Assembly: GCA_963823515.1 (NCBI GenBank)
Contig: CAWGMB010000004.1
Span: 1-64,000 of the forward strand
Length of the DNA: 64,000 bases
DNA from: Miltoncostaea sp963823515
GTDB taxonomy: Bacteria > Actinomycetota > Thermoleophilia > Miltoncostaeales > Miltoncostaeaceae
Reading direction: 5' to 3'
The notes under the pieces are model-generated. The model saw only the letters and a program-made list of their open reading frames with translations, was not told where the DNA came from and ran no database searches. This document shows, piece by piece, positions 17,188 to 26,462 of the stretch (position 1 is the first letter of the stretch; every line of letters starts with the position of its first letter). The position numbers and the translations under genes were made by a program.

Positions 17188-19155
17188 CCGGGAACGACCC
17201 GACCGAGGATGCCGGCGGCGGGGCGGACACCGTTCGGCACCGCATCGAGGACCTCGACCTGCCAGAGGAGGGTCGGGTCCGTACCGTCACCATCGAGGGC
17301 CGCGCGCTGGCCGTGTCACGCTGTGACGGTCGCGTCGGCGTACTCGACAACCGCTGCCCGCACCAGGGTGGACCACTGGGGGAGGGCACGATCGAGCACG
17401 GTTGGCTCCGCTGTCCGTGGCACGGCTACGACTACGACCCGATCTCGGGCAGGCCGCCCGAGGGGTTCTCCGATGCACCGGAGTGCTTCGAGGTCCACGA
17501 GGTCGAGGACGGCACCTTCGTCGAGCTGCCCAGGCCGACCGAGGACCCGCGAACCGTCGCGGACGTGATGGTGGAGAGCCTCGTCGCATCCGGGGTCACC
17601 CATGTGTTCGGCATGGTCGGACACTCCAACCTCGGCTTCGCCGAGGCGATGCGTCGGGCAGAGGGGCGCGGCCAGCTCACCTATGTGGGCATCCGACACG
17701 AGGGCGCGGCCGCGTTCGCGGCTTCGTCCCACGGGAAGCTGACCGGGCGCCCCGCAGCCTGCTTTGCGATTGCGGGCCCCGGTTCCACGAATCTGCTGAC
17801 CGGCCTGTATGACGCCAAGGTCGATGGTTCACCGGTGATCGCGATCTCCGGGCAGGTTCCGTCGAGTGTTCTGGGCCGCGGGGCGTTCCAGGATCTCGAC
17901 CTCCAGGGCGCGTTTGCGGACGTGGCCGAATGGAGCCGCACCGTGCACGCCGGGTCGGACCACGCCGGAGCTCGCGAACCTGGCGGTGAAGCACGCGATC
18001 GATGGATCCGGTGTGGCGCACCTCGTCCTCCCCGACGAGGTGCAGGAACAGCCGAGTGACGATGAAGCGACCGGCGTGGAGGGCCGTCTCGCCGACCGAC
18101 GCACGGCTCCACCTCCGGCGGTCGTGGCTGAGGCCGCACGACTCGTCGAGGGGGCTGAGCGGCCAGTGGTGATCGTCGGCCACGGTGCACGCCACGCGGT
18201 GGCCGAGGTCCTGCGCCTCGCCGAACGCCTCGACGCTCCGGTGTTCACGACCTTCAAGGCCAAGGGCCTCGTCGGCGACGACCATCCGCTCGGCGCGGGA
18301 GTGCTGGGACGTTCCGGCACACCTGTTGCGAGCTGGCTGATGAACGAATCGGACCTCGTTCTGGCACTCGGTGTGTCGTTCTCGAATCACACGGGCGTGG
18401 CTGACTACAAGGACATCATCCAGGTCGACCACGATCCGGCAGCGATCGGACGATTCCACCCGGTGCGCTGCGGCCTGCTGGGCGATGTCGCCACGACGGT
18501 CGGCATGCTCTGCGACGAGGTGGCCGACACCAGGGCTCTCGACCAGCGTCCCGAAGTGGCCCAGCGCTGGGAGCTGTGGCGCGAGGAAAAGGGTCGGCGC
18601 ATCGCCGAGGAAAGGGGCAACGGCGTGGCGGCGGCCGCCGTGTTCGATGCACTCGGCAGACATTGCCCCGATGACGCCGTGATCTGCGTCGACGTGGGCA
18701 ACAACACCTACAGCTTCGGGCGCTACTTCGAGTCGTCTGGGTCCCAGCGGGTCGTGATGTCCGGTTACCTGGGTTCGATCGGCTTCGCACTTCCGGCCGC
18801 GCTGGGGGCGTGGGCGGCGTTTCCCGACAGGCCGCTCGTGTCGATCAGCGGCGACGGTGGCCTCGGCCAGTACCTCGCGGAGCTCACGACCTTCGTGAAG
18901 TACGAAGTCCCGGTGCGCCATGTGGTGCTCGACAACTCCGAGCTCGGAAAGATCTCCAAGGAACAGCGCGCGGCCTCCCACGAGGTCTGGCAGACGTCCC
19001 TCGTGAACCCAGACTTCGCCGCCTACGCGGAACTGTGCGGTGCCACCGGACTCCGCGTGGATCGTGCCGGCGAACTGGATGCTGCCCTGGCGGCGGCCTT
19101 TGCCGTCGATGGGCCGGCGCTGGTGCACGTCGTCACCGACGTCGACCTTGTCTAG
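17184..19155 (+). CDS. Rieske [2Fe-2S] domain fused to PoxB-like thiamine-diphosphate enzyme (one frameshift)
   Basis: A fusion of about 656 residues. Residues 1-115 are a Rieske domain (RCPHQGGPL, Cys58/His60; RCPWHGYDYD, Cys77/His80). From about 122 it is a three-domain ThDP enzyme. The PYR domain has GIRHEGAAAFAA, with the activating Glu at 173, and IAGPGSTNLLTGLYDAK. The middle domain has HGARHAVAEVLRLAERL and SGTPVASWLMNESDLVLALG. The PP domain has ISGDGGLGQYLAELTTF and LDNSELG, the GDG...N motif for Mg-ThDP. FQDLDLQGAFADVAEWS resembles pyruvate oxidase/PoxB rather than acetolactate synthase. An extra C near 17962 breaks the frame between the first two ThDP domains. It is coupled to the preceding Rieske-glutamate synthase gene. 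A Rieske centre fused to such an enzyme is unusual and suggests electron removal from the hydroxyethyl-ThDP carbanion (inference). Confidence 0.82.
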
Positions 19156-19185
19156 GCGTGCACGGCCGAGCCAGATGCCGCGCCA

Positions 19186-19851
19186 CTACTGCGTTGCGCG
19201 ACGCAGACCCTCACTGAAGAACTCGATCGCGTCGGCTGGACCGTCGATCTCGGAGGCGAGCCTCGTCGCACCGAACGACTCGTTCCAGAAGTCGCCCTCG
19301 AGTGGGGTCCACGGCCCGACGTAGAGATAGGGCTCTGGGATGTGGCCGTCACCGGGCGAGCCACCGAAGTTCACCTGTGCCATGTTGGTGGCCAGGTCGA
19401 AGTGCTCCGGCCACAGCTGCACGATGGCGGGCCTGCGCCCAGCGTTGGCACGGCGAAGGGATTCGAGGGCATCGGAAGTCAGCTGGTACCAACCGGCCAC
19501 TCGTTGCACCGAATCCGCATCGAGCTCGAGCGCCCGGTCCGGGGCCAGTTCGGTCCCGGCGGCGAATACGTCCTTCGGCGCCCCCAGTTCCACACCTGCC
19601 GCCTGCCCGGCAACGGCCAGCGTCGAGAGGGGATGCCACGACTCGTGGTCGCCCTCGAGGATCACGAGTTGGTCACCGTCGACACGCAGCCGGCGCCTGA
19701 CTCCGTCTGCCCAGAACTCGGGTTGGCCGAACCCTCCGGTGGTGGCGCGCAGCCCGATCCTGTCGGTGTGGCGGTGCAGATCTGCGGTCAGCAGGTGCTC
19801 TGCGATCGACTGCAGTGAGAGCCGGGTGCGGGTGTAGGTGTCGGGGTCCAT
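19186..19851 (-). CDS. Hypothetical protein, 221 residues
   Basis: No family recognised. It is an acidic cytoplasmic protein with no signal peptide or membrane span. The first 80 residues look like two helices followed by beta strands (FWADGVRRRLRVDGDQLVI, where the pattern suggests ligand or barrel strands). Later parts hold IVQLWPEHFDLATNMAQV and PYLYVGPWTPLEGDFWN, rich in aromatic residues, and a final EFFSEGLRR helix. The WPEHFD segment is similar to that of actinobacterial proteins of unknown function. The start is the ATG before DPDTYTRTRLSL. It is convergent with the ThDP gene and co-directional with a thioesterase 23 bases upstream. Confidence 0.7.
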   Translation of the reverse strand: MDPDTYTRTRLSLQSIAEHLLTADLHRHTDRIGLRATTGGFGQPEFWADGVRRRLRVDGDQLVILEGDHESWHPLSTLAVAGQAAGVELGAPKDVFAAGTELAPDRALELDADSVQRVAGWYQLTSDALESLRRANAGRRPAIVQLWPEHFDLATNMAQVNFGGSPGDGHIPEPYLYVGPWTPLEGDFWNESFGATRLASEIDGPADAIEFFSEGLRRATQ

Positions 19852-19873
19852 CGGTGTCGTGCTCCTCGGCTGT

Positions 19874-20329
19874 TCACACGATCCGGTAGGTCTGTACCGC
19901 GTGGGCGACGACCTTTCCGTCAGCGTCGGTGGCGGTGATCTCGGTGAAGGTGAGTTCTTTGCCCCGCTTGACGGTGCGGGCCTCGCAGAGCAGGTCCGAA
20001 CGCTTTGCCGCACCCACGTACTGCACGGTCATGGACACCGTGGAGGCACGGGTGCCCTTGTTGAAGTCGTGGTTCGACCAAGCGGCGGCGGCGCCGGCGG
20101 TGTCGATCGCGGTGGCTATCACGCCACCGTGGTAGTAGGTGCCGTCGTTCGTCAGGTCCTCGCGGAACGGGATCCTGATCGCCACGTCGTCGGGCTCGTA
20201 GCGGTCGAATGTGATCCCCATGCCCGACATGAACGGTGTGGCGGTGAACGTGCCGGGAATTGCCGAGCGCATCGCCTGCTGGGCCGCCTCGTCGAGTTCC
20301 TCGGGCATCATCCGCTCCCCTGGTCGCAC
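19874..20329 (-). CDS. PaaI-family hotdog-fold thioesterase
   Basis: A 151-residue hotdog protein that would hydrolyse acyl-CoA thioesters. The signature region TYYHGGVIATAIDTAGAAAAW corresponds to the PaaI/4HBT-II catalytic helix, with HGG followed by the acidic D on the hotdog helix. STVSMTVQYVGAAKRSDLLCEA gives the central strands and AHAVQTYRI the end. It probably clears or releases CoA esters from the nearby lipid pathways. It starts at ATG 20329 or 20311. It lies between the hypothetical gene and the DUF169-SRPBCC gene on the same strand. Confidence 0.85.
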   Translation of the reverse strand: MRPGERMMPEELDEAAQQAMRSAIPGTFTATPFMSGMGITFDRYEPDDVAIRIPFREDLTNDGTYYHGGVIATAIDTAGAAAAWSNHDFNKGTRASTVSMTVQYVGAAKRSDLLCEARTVKRGKELTFTEITATDADGKVVAHAVQTYRIV

Positions 20330-20357
20330 AGCCCCATGGCCTTCACCCGCTGCCCGT

Positions 20358-21906
20358 TCAATTCCGTCCCTGCGTGCCGAGCCTGGACTCGATCTCGCGG
20401 TGCAGCGCCGCCAGCCACTGGGGCAGCGAGCCGTCCGCTATGCGTTGGAGCATCGGGCGCATCGTGCGCACCGCGAGTCCGTCGCTGACCTGTCGCAGGG
20501 TCACGAGTGTGCCCTCGGGTCGGGCGTGGAGGTGGAACCGGTAGGTCGAGGTGGCCCCCTTGGAGCGGCCCACGAACTCGAGCACCTCGGTGTGCTCCAT
20601 GCGGGACACTTCGGCACTCACCTTCACCGGGCCGGTGGAGAAGCGAAGCTTCGCCCCACTCTTCATCTCGCCGCGCATCGAGATGTCGCGGATGTCGGAG
20701 TACCAGCTCTCCCAGCCGGCGGCATCCACGATCACGTCCCAGACATGCTCGGCTTCTGCAGGGATCAGGCGCGTGGCGAAGGAGCGCACGCGGCCCGGCC
20801 CCAGGTCGTCCTCGTCGGCAGGCTCGTGGACCGTCGCGGCCAGTTCGGCCTTCTCGTGCTCGTGCTGCACCTCGCCGGATGCCTCGTCTTCGGCGGAGTC
20901 GCCGCCGAGGCCTGCATCGGCCAGCGCTTCGGTGACATCCTCATCAGCCAGCGCGAGCACGTCGTCGAGGCGCATGCCGATCGACTCCATCTGCTCGGAC
21001 ATCACCTCGACGGTCACCACGTCGTGTCCGTGCTCCCTCGCGTACTCCTCCAGGGTCGGCCCGGCGAAGTCCCGGATCGCGGGGGGTGCGTTGGCCAGGA
21101 TCTCGAGGGCCTCGTCGTCCCATGCCACGTCCTCGCCCGCCGACTCACGCTCGGCGCGCTTGGCCTCCCGCTCCGCTGCGTATCCGGGCTTGATGGAATC
21201 GAGCAGCCCCGTGAGGTCCGGCCGGGATCCGAGCACCACGGGGATCATGTACGCCCAGCGGGCGGGGATGATCACGAACATCTCGTGGGGCTTGACCTTG
21301 TTGAACATCCGGCCGCCCACGTCCCCGGTGCTGACGACCACGTTGGGATCGTGCCAGGGAAGTGCGAACAGGTCGCCGCAGAGCGAGGTCCCGGCAGCAC
21401 CGGTCGGGGCAGTGCCGTCCACCGCCACACGGACTCCGCCCACCATCGCGGCGATCGAGGGGTCGCAGACCACCACGATCACATCGATGCCAACACCTTC
21501 GGGTACCTGGTCCAGCGGGCAGGCACCGATGGCTGCGGCGGTCCCCTGTGGCAGGACGTTGTGTCCGTTCTTGACCACCCGCGCTCCTTCGGGGGTGAAG
21601 AAGTCGGTGTGCGTGGCCAGGTAGCTGCCCGACGGAGATCTCCTCTGGTGGGTCGATGAAACCTGCCTGCCAGGCTCCCGCCAGGCAGGCATGGTTCTCG
21701 GCATCGACGTATGCGTGGTGGCCGAAGTCCATCGCCTCGCGCACGATTGCGCAAGGTTCAACCTGTTTGGCCGCGTACGGCTCCGGTGCAGCCTCGCTGA
21801 ACAGCGTGATCGCCACGGGTTCGCCCCGCACCCGGCCACGGCGGCGCAGCAGGTCTGCCACCTCGATTGGATCGAACTCCTCGACGGTGTCGAGCGGGGC
21901 TGCCAT
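20358..21906 (-). CDS. DUF169 domain fused to SRPBCC domain (one frameshift)
   Basis: A protein of about 516 residues. The N-terminal half is a DUF169 domain (RGEPVAITLFSEAAPEPY, then after the shift YLATHTDFFTPEGARVVKNG, VIVVVCDPSIAAMVGG, GTSLCGDLFALPWHDPNVV and HEMFVIIPARWAYMIP). An acidic linker follows, rich in Glu and Asp (residues about 300-390). The last 150 residues form an SRPBCC domain (FATRLIPAEAEHVWDVIVDA, GATSTYRFHLHARPEGTLV). An extra base near 21631 breaks the frame in the first domain. DUF169 has no assigned reaction; the SRPBCC part should bind a hydrophobic ligand. It is divergent from the diiron protein gene with a palindrome between them. Confidence 0.75.
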
Positions 21907-21946
21907 GATCGGCACCCTAGCCACGCTCCGACAGTCGATCTGCCGA

Positions 21947-21963
21947 GACTCCGAACTGGAGTC
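21947..21963. promoter_or_regulatory. Palindrome GACTCC-N5-GGAGTC in divergent promoter region
   Basis: A perfect 6-base dyad with a 5-base spacer, lying in the 94-base gap between the divergent DUF169-SRPBCC and ferritin-like genes. Size and position fit an operator for a shared regulator. No regulator gene is adjacent. The RBS of the rightward gene (GGGGGAAAG) follows 27 bases later. Confidence 0.4.
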
Positions 21964-22000
21964 GAATGACGTTCAGTTACCGCAAAGACGGGGGAAAGCA

Positions 22001-23113
22001 GTGAACACCATCACCGAAGCCGACGTGGACTCGATCGTCGACGCAGGACGAAGCCCCGGAGGCGACGAGCACATCGTGGCGAGTGCCGCAGACACGGCAT
22101 TCACCTGGGACTACGAGCGCAGCCGCGAGGGCCTCTCGAAGCTGTACGAGAAGGCCAAGACCTCGCAGTGGAACGTGACCACGGATCTGCCGTGGGAGAC
22201 CGAGGTCGATCAGGAACGCATGGCCGCCTCACTCGGAGCTGCAGCGGACGTCCAGGCCTTCCGCGCCAAGGCAGCCGAGTACTCGCCCGATCTGGCCAAG
22301 TGGGGCGAACGTGAATGGGCGAACCACTCGATCACCGAGCAGAACAGCATGCTCTCCCAGTTCCTCCATGGAGAGCAGGGAGCGCTGCTCTGCACCGCCA
22401 AGATCGTCGAGACCGTTCCGTGGATCGACGCCAAGTACTACGCGTCGACACAGGTCATGGACGAAGCCCGCCATGTCGAGGCCTTCCAGCGGTACCTTGA
22501 CGAGAAGTTCTCCGGTCACCTTCCGATCAACCCGCACCTCGGGCGACTCCTCGACGACATCATCGAGGACACCCGCTGGGACATCACTTACCTCGGCATG
22601 CAGATAATGGTGGAGGGCCTGGCTCTGGCCGCCTTCGGCTTCATCCACCAGATGACCGACGAGCCACTTCTCAAGAAGCTGCTGCGATACGTGATGAGCG
22701 ACGAGGCGCGTCATGTGGCCTTCGGCGTGCTCAGCCTCCAGGAGCTCTACGCCGGGATGAATGCCGTGGAGATCCGCGAGCGCCAGGAGTTCGCCTATGA
22801 GGCGGTGGTGCGACTCAGGAACCGCTGGTTCCACACCGACGTCTGGGAGCGCGAAGGCGTCGATCCCCGCCCGGTCGTGAGGCTGATGCTCGAGGAACCG
22901 ACCGAGGCCGAGGACGTATTCCGCATGATGCTGTTCTCCAAGATCGTGCCCAACTGCAAGAAGCTCGGCCTGCTCGACGCCGGCGATGGCTGGCTGCGCG
23001 AACGTTTCGCAGAGGTGGGCATCATCCAGTTCGAGGACTGGGTGGACACCTCCGATGAGTACGCAGACCTCGACGAGGTCGCCAGGGACCGCGAAGCCGC
23101 CGCGCCCGGCTGA
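22001..23113 (+). CDS. Ferritin-like diiron-carboxylate protein
   Basis: A 370-residue helical protein with a four-helix-bundle diiron site. A Glu in FLHGEQGALL (about 125) and DEARH (Glu155/His158) form the first half of the site, and a Glu in QIMVEGLAL and a second DEARH (Glu235/His238) form the other half. The double ExxH pattern matches AurF-like N-oxygenases and related ferritin-like oxygenases rather than iron-storage ferritins. It would activate oxygen on an unknown substrate. Start GTG 22001 with a good RBS (GGGGGAAAG). It is divergent from the DUF169-SRPBCC gene, so the two may be co-regulated. Confidence 0.8.
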   Translation: MNTITEADVDSIVDAGRSPGGDEHIVASAADTAFTWDYERSREGLSKLYEKAKTSQWNVTTDLPWETEVDQERMAASLGAAADVQAFRAKAAEYSPDLAKWGEREWANHSITEQNSMLSQFLHGEQGALLCTAKIVETVPWIDAKYYASTQVMDEARHVEAFQRYLDEKFSGHLPINPHLGRLLDDIIEDTRWDITYLGMQIMVEGLALAAFGFIHQMTDEPLLKKLLRYVMSDEARHVAFGVLSLQELYAGMNAVEIRERQEFAYEAVVRLRNRWFHTDVWEREGVDPRPVVRLMLEEPTEAEDVFRMMLFSKIVPNCKKLGLLDAGDGWLRERFAEVGIIQFEDWVDTSDEYADLDEVARDREAAAPG

Positions 23114-23203
23114 ACAGGCACGAGACGACTCGTCGCCGCGCCGATCCACGACGCGTTGGTGCAGGTGCGCCCGGGCGGGAGCATGCGTCCATAGGCTGGG
23201 TCG

Positions 23204-23881
23204 ATGGCCCGAATGCTCGACACGGCCGCCGCCACTGATGCGGCGCGGCGATTGGCCGCCCGTGCGCTGTCCCAACCCGACACCCTCGGTGCCGGGGACT
23301 GCGAGCAGCTGCGTGGCGGACTGCTGGGCCAGCCGGTCAACACGGCCTCCTCGGCGGGCTACGTCGCCGTCGGCGTCTGGCTGCTCGCCCGCAGCCGTCG
23401 AATCCCGCGTCGCCAACGGATGACCGCTGGCCTCTACGGCGCGTTCGTCGCACTCAGCGGGGCGGGCAGCGTCGCCTACCACGGCCCCCAGTTCACGGGG
23501 GCGCAACTCTTCCACGACCTTCCGATCGTCGGGATGCTGGGCCTCGGCCTGGGAGTGCCCGTGGTCCGGCGGATCAGGGGTGAGCAGGTGTTCGCTCCCG
23601 AATCGGCGGGCCGCATCGGTGCTGTCGCGGCGCTCGGGGCCGCAGGGGGTATCGCCTATCTGGCCGGTCGCACCGGCAGCCCCACCTGCGACGCCGGTTC
23701 GGTGCTCCAGTTCCACGGGATCTGGCACCTGTGCACGGGTGCGGCGGCCGGGCTCTGGGCGACGGTGCTCTGGACGGTCGAGCCGCTCCACGACGAGGTT
23801 GTTCCATCCGGCGATGAAGCCGACGGTGCTGAGCTCCTCGATCGATCGGCCGGTGTCGACCAGGGTGGCTCGCAGCAGTGA
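23204..23881 (+). CDS. CREST-superfamily (alkaline ceramidase-like) membrane hydrolase
   Basis: A 225-residue protein with about six to seven membrane spans. The metal-binding pattern of the CREST superfamily (ceramidases, PAQR receptors, Per1) is visible: a His in GSVAYHGPQF on an early span, an acidic FHDLP just after, and HGIWHLCTG near the C-terminus. Relatives hydrolyse amides such as ceramide using zinc. The assignment rests on these spaced histidines, not on overall similarity. It overlaps the next gene by 4 bases (GTGA), so it is translationally coupled to a lipid acyltransferase, which supports a role in membrane lipid remodelling. Confidence 0.6.
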   Translation: MARMLDTAAATDAARRLAARALSQPDTLGAGDCEQLRGGLLGQPVNTASSAGYVAVGVWLLARSRRIPRRQRMTAGLYGAFVALSGAGSVAYHGPQFTGAQLFHDLPIVGMLGLGLGVPVVRRIRGEQVFAPESAGRIGAVAALGAAGGIAYLAGRTGSPTCDAGSVLQFHGIWHLCTGAAAGLWATVLWTVEPLHDEVVPSGDEADGAELLDRSAGVDQGGSQQ

Positions 23882-25650
23882 TCGAAGCCGAAGCGCTCCC
23901 GACCGCCGGGACCTGGTCACACCACCCTGTGCAGCTCAGGCTGATCGACGCGATCGCAGCGGTTACCTGGCGCGAGGTCTCCGCCGGTGACCTCGAACCC
24001 ACCGCCCGGGGTCCTCTGCTGTTGGTCTCGAACCACTTCGGCGGTGCAGCCGACGCGATCGTCCTGATGTCGGTGTTGCCACGCCGGCCGCGAATCCTGG
24101 CCGACGACACGATCTGGCGGTACCCGGTCGCTCGCCAGGTCATGGAATGGCTCGGGGCGATCCCGGTGCACCGAGGACGATCCGGCACGGGGGGCGAAGC
24201 GCACAGCGGCTCCGACAACACGGACATGTTCTCCTCGTGCCACGATGCTCTCGCCGGGGGTGACTCGGTGCTGATCTTTCCCGAGGGCATCACACGCGAG
24301 GAGCCGAGCATCGGTGAGGTCAAGACCGGCGCGGCACGAATCGCCCTCGGCGCCCTCGACGCCGGCGTTCGCGGGCTCCGTATCGTGCCGGTGGGCATCC
24401 ACTATGACGACAAGGCGGCCTTCCGCAGCTCGGTGTACGTGCGCCGTGGCGATCCGATCGACCTCGACGACCTCGTCGAGGAAGCAGGTGCGCAGTCGGT
24501 GGTTTCGGACGACGTGCCGGCCGAGCGGGAAGCGGTCGACCAGTTGACCGCCCTCATCGACGAACGGCTACGGGCATCTGCGCCGAACTATGACGACTGG
24601 CGGGAAGCCCGCGCGCTGCAGGGCGCATCGGAAGCATTCCTGCGCACCCTTGCGCCTGATCGTTCCGTGCCCATCGGCCTGCGGGACCGCCTCGCATCAT
24701 GGCTGGCTGCCCGTGGCGGGACCGAACGGGTCCAGGAATCCGCCACCGACTACCGGGTCGCGCTCGAGCAGAACGGATTGGACGACGGGTGGGCGGTCGA
24801 GGGTGAGGGTGGTCTTCGCTGGCGAAGTGTCGCCAAGATCCTCACCTGGGTCCTGATGCTGCCCTACGCGTTGGTGGGTGTCATCGCGCATGCGGTTCCG
24901 GTGGTGCTGACCTGGCTGGTGACGAAGCTGAAGCTGGCGCCTGCGGTGATGGCGACCGTGATGCCGGTGGCCGCGGCGGTTCTGTTCGGCATCACATGGT
25001 GTTTCTGGGGTTGGTTCGGCTGGCGCGTGGACCGCACCGATGGCGTGATCTCCTTCCTGTTGTTGTTCCCGATCAGTTTCGGGGCGCTGGTGCTCGTGAT
25101 GGAGCGGGCCGCGCTCTGGTGGCGAGGCCTGCGCAACCGGCTCTACGGCGTCCGACGCGGACGCCGGGCCGGCCTGTCGGAGCTGCGTCAGCAGACCGTG
25201 CCGCGGCGTGGCAGACCTCGTCGAATCCAGTCTGGTGGAGCCTGGTCCAACCGGGTCGGATCCAGTCGAGGGCCCGGGGGCCCGGTGAGCAACGAACTGG
25301 CGCGCGACGTGGTGGGGGTCCTCGTGTTCCTCCCGGCGATGGGTGTGTGGCTGATCGCAATGGCCGACGTGTTCACCCGCAAGGACATCGGTCGTCGTCG
25401 GCGGGTCGTGACCGCAGTGTTGATCGCACTGGTCTTCCCCCTGGCGCTCCTCTACCTGCTGGGCCGCCCGCCCTCCTCGGTGCGCCGCGGCCCCGAGTCC
25501 GTCGGGGATCCCAGGACGCCGCTGATCCGTCGTCTCGAGACCGGTCGGCCAGCGCTCGCAGCCGGTGCGACACAGGACGGGCGCACGGACGACGAGTTGG
25601 CAGCATGGATCGATGCGTCGCTCGACGGCAAGGCTCCTTCCACTCGCTGA
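23878..25650 (+). CDS. PlsC-type 1-acyl-glycerophosphate acyltransferase with long membrane C-terminus
   Basis: A 590-residue protein. The N-terminal 200 residues are a PlsC domain: SNHFGGAADAI (the NHxxxxD motif, with the D kept), VHRGRSG and IFPEGITREEPS. A cytoplasmic stretch with EARALQGASEAFLRTLAP follows. Two or three hydrophobic blocks come next (ILTWVLMLPYALVGVIAHAV, VMATVMPVAAAVLFGITW and FLLLFPISFGALVLV). After a basic, low-complexity linker, the last part (VGVLVFLPAMGVWLIAMADV, ALVFPLALLYLLG) resembles a PLDc_N-type two-span hairpin. Ordinary PlsC enzymes are about 250 residues, so this is an unusual long version. It is coupled to the CREST hydrolase. Start GTG 23878. Confidence 0.8.
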   Translation: MIEAEALPTAGTWSHHPVQLRLIDAIAAVTWREVSAGDLEPTARGPLLLVSNHFGGAADAIVLMSVLPRRPRILADDTIWRYPVARQVMEWLGAIPVHRGRSGTGGEAHSGSDNTDMFSSCHDALAGGDSVLIFPEGITREEPSIGEVKTGAARIALGALDAGVRGLRIVPVGIHYDDKAAFRSSVYVRRGDPIDLDDLVEEAGAQSVVSDDVPAEREAVDQLTALIDERLRASAPNYDDWREARALQGASEAFLRTLAPDRSVPIGLRDRLASWLAARGGTERVQESATDYRVALEQNGLDDGWAVEGEGGLRWRSVAKILTWVLMLPYALVGVIAHAVPVVLTWLVTKLKLAPAVMATVMPVAAAVLFGITWCFWGWFGWRVDRTDGVISFLLLFPISFGALVLVMERAALWWRGLRNRLYGVRRGRRAGLSELRQQTVPRRGRPRRIQSGGAWSNRVGSSRGPGGPVSNELARDVVGVLVFLPAMGVWLIAMADVFTRKDIGRRRRVVTAVLIALVFPLALLYLLGRPPSSVRRGPESVGDPRTPLIRRLETGRPALAAGATQDGRTDDELAAWIDASLDGKAPSTR

Positions 25651-25681
25651 GGGACCCGGACCCGGCCCCGGCGGCACCGCG

Positions 25682-26356
25682 TCAGAGGGAGGCGATGCCC
25701 TTGCCTGCCAGCACGGCGCCGATCACGAGGAACACCACCGCGACCACGCCTGCGTTGTTGTCCATCAGCCAGACGCGCCAGTTGTCGAGCATCGTGTCTG
25801 CCCTCTCACCCATGGCGAGCGCAGCCGCCAGCGGGGCCATGACCCCCAGGCTGGCAAACACTGCGTACGCGAGTACCACGATCACGGTGGAGCTCACCGG
25901 ATCGTCGGCAAGTCCGCTCGAGATGGTCACGGCGGCACCGAGTCCGACCACGATGTTCTTCGGGTTCAGTGCGCCGATTCCGAATCCGACGGCGAATGAC
26001 CTGCCGGGCGCGAACGACTCGATCCCCTCCATCCAGGCGGGCGTCCCGGCCTCGCCGGGTGCGGGGCGGTTCCGGAAGCGCCGGACGCCACCGAGGACCA
26101 GCGCCACGCCGAGCACGATGCGGAGCCATCCGGCCCAACCCGGTTCACTTCCAGCGTCCGTCAGGTCTGTGGCTCCGGCAACCACGGTGAGTGCGCCCAG
26201 TACGACACCCACGCCGAGCAGGAACCCGATCACATAGCCGACGGCGTTCGGGCGTGGGCGGCCAGAGAACAGCAGGACTATCGCAGCCGCAATCGGGATG
26301 GGGGAGACGAGTACGGCAACCGCCAGGGGCAGGATCTCGCCGATCACCTGGTTCAT
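25682..26356 (-). CDS. GAP/Sap family (LysE-like fold) membrane transporter
   Basis: A 224-residue protein with six predicted spans and the typical opening EILPLAVAVLVSPIPIAAAIVLL, a conserved VSPIP motif of the GAP (sulfolipid-1-addressing protein) family. A second helix-breaking repeat, FGIGALNPKNIVVGLG, lies past the middle. In mycobacteria relatives help move glycolipids across the membrane; in other actinobacteria the cargo is unknown. The start is the ATG before NQVIGE, with an RBS-like GGAGA upstream. Convergent with the acyltransferase gene and divergent from the acyl-CoA dehydrogenase. Confidence 0.8.
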   Translation of the reverse strand: MNQVIGEILPLAVAVLVSPIPIAAAIVLLFSGRPRPNAVGYVIGFLLGVGVVLGALTVVAGATDLTDAGSEPGWAGWLRIVLGVALVLGGVRRFRNRPAPGEAGTPAWMEGIESFAPGRSFAVGFGIGALNPKNIVVGLGAAVTISSGLADDPVSSTVIVVLAYAVFASLGVMAPLAAALAMGERADTMLDNWRVWLMDNNAGVVAVVFLVIGAVLAGKGIASL

Positions 26357-26462
26357 GGGTGTCTCCGTTTCCGGGTGGGGTGCGGCCAACGTATTCCCCG
26401 CACGGGTGTGGCTGCCGGATGTGACATCGGTCCGGAGTCGACGTCGCGCTTGTGGAGAAGGC

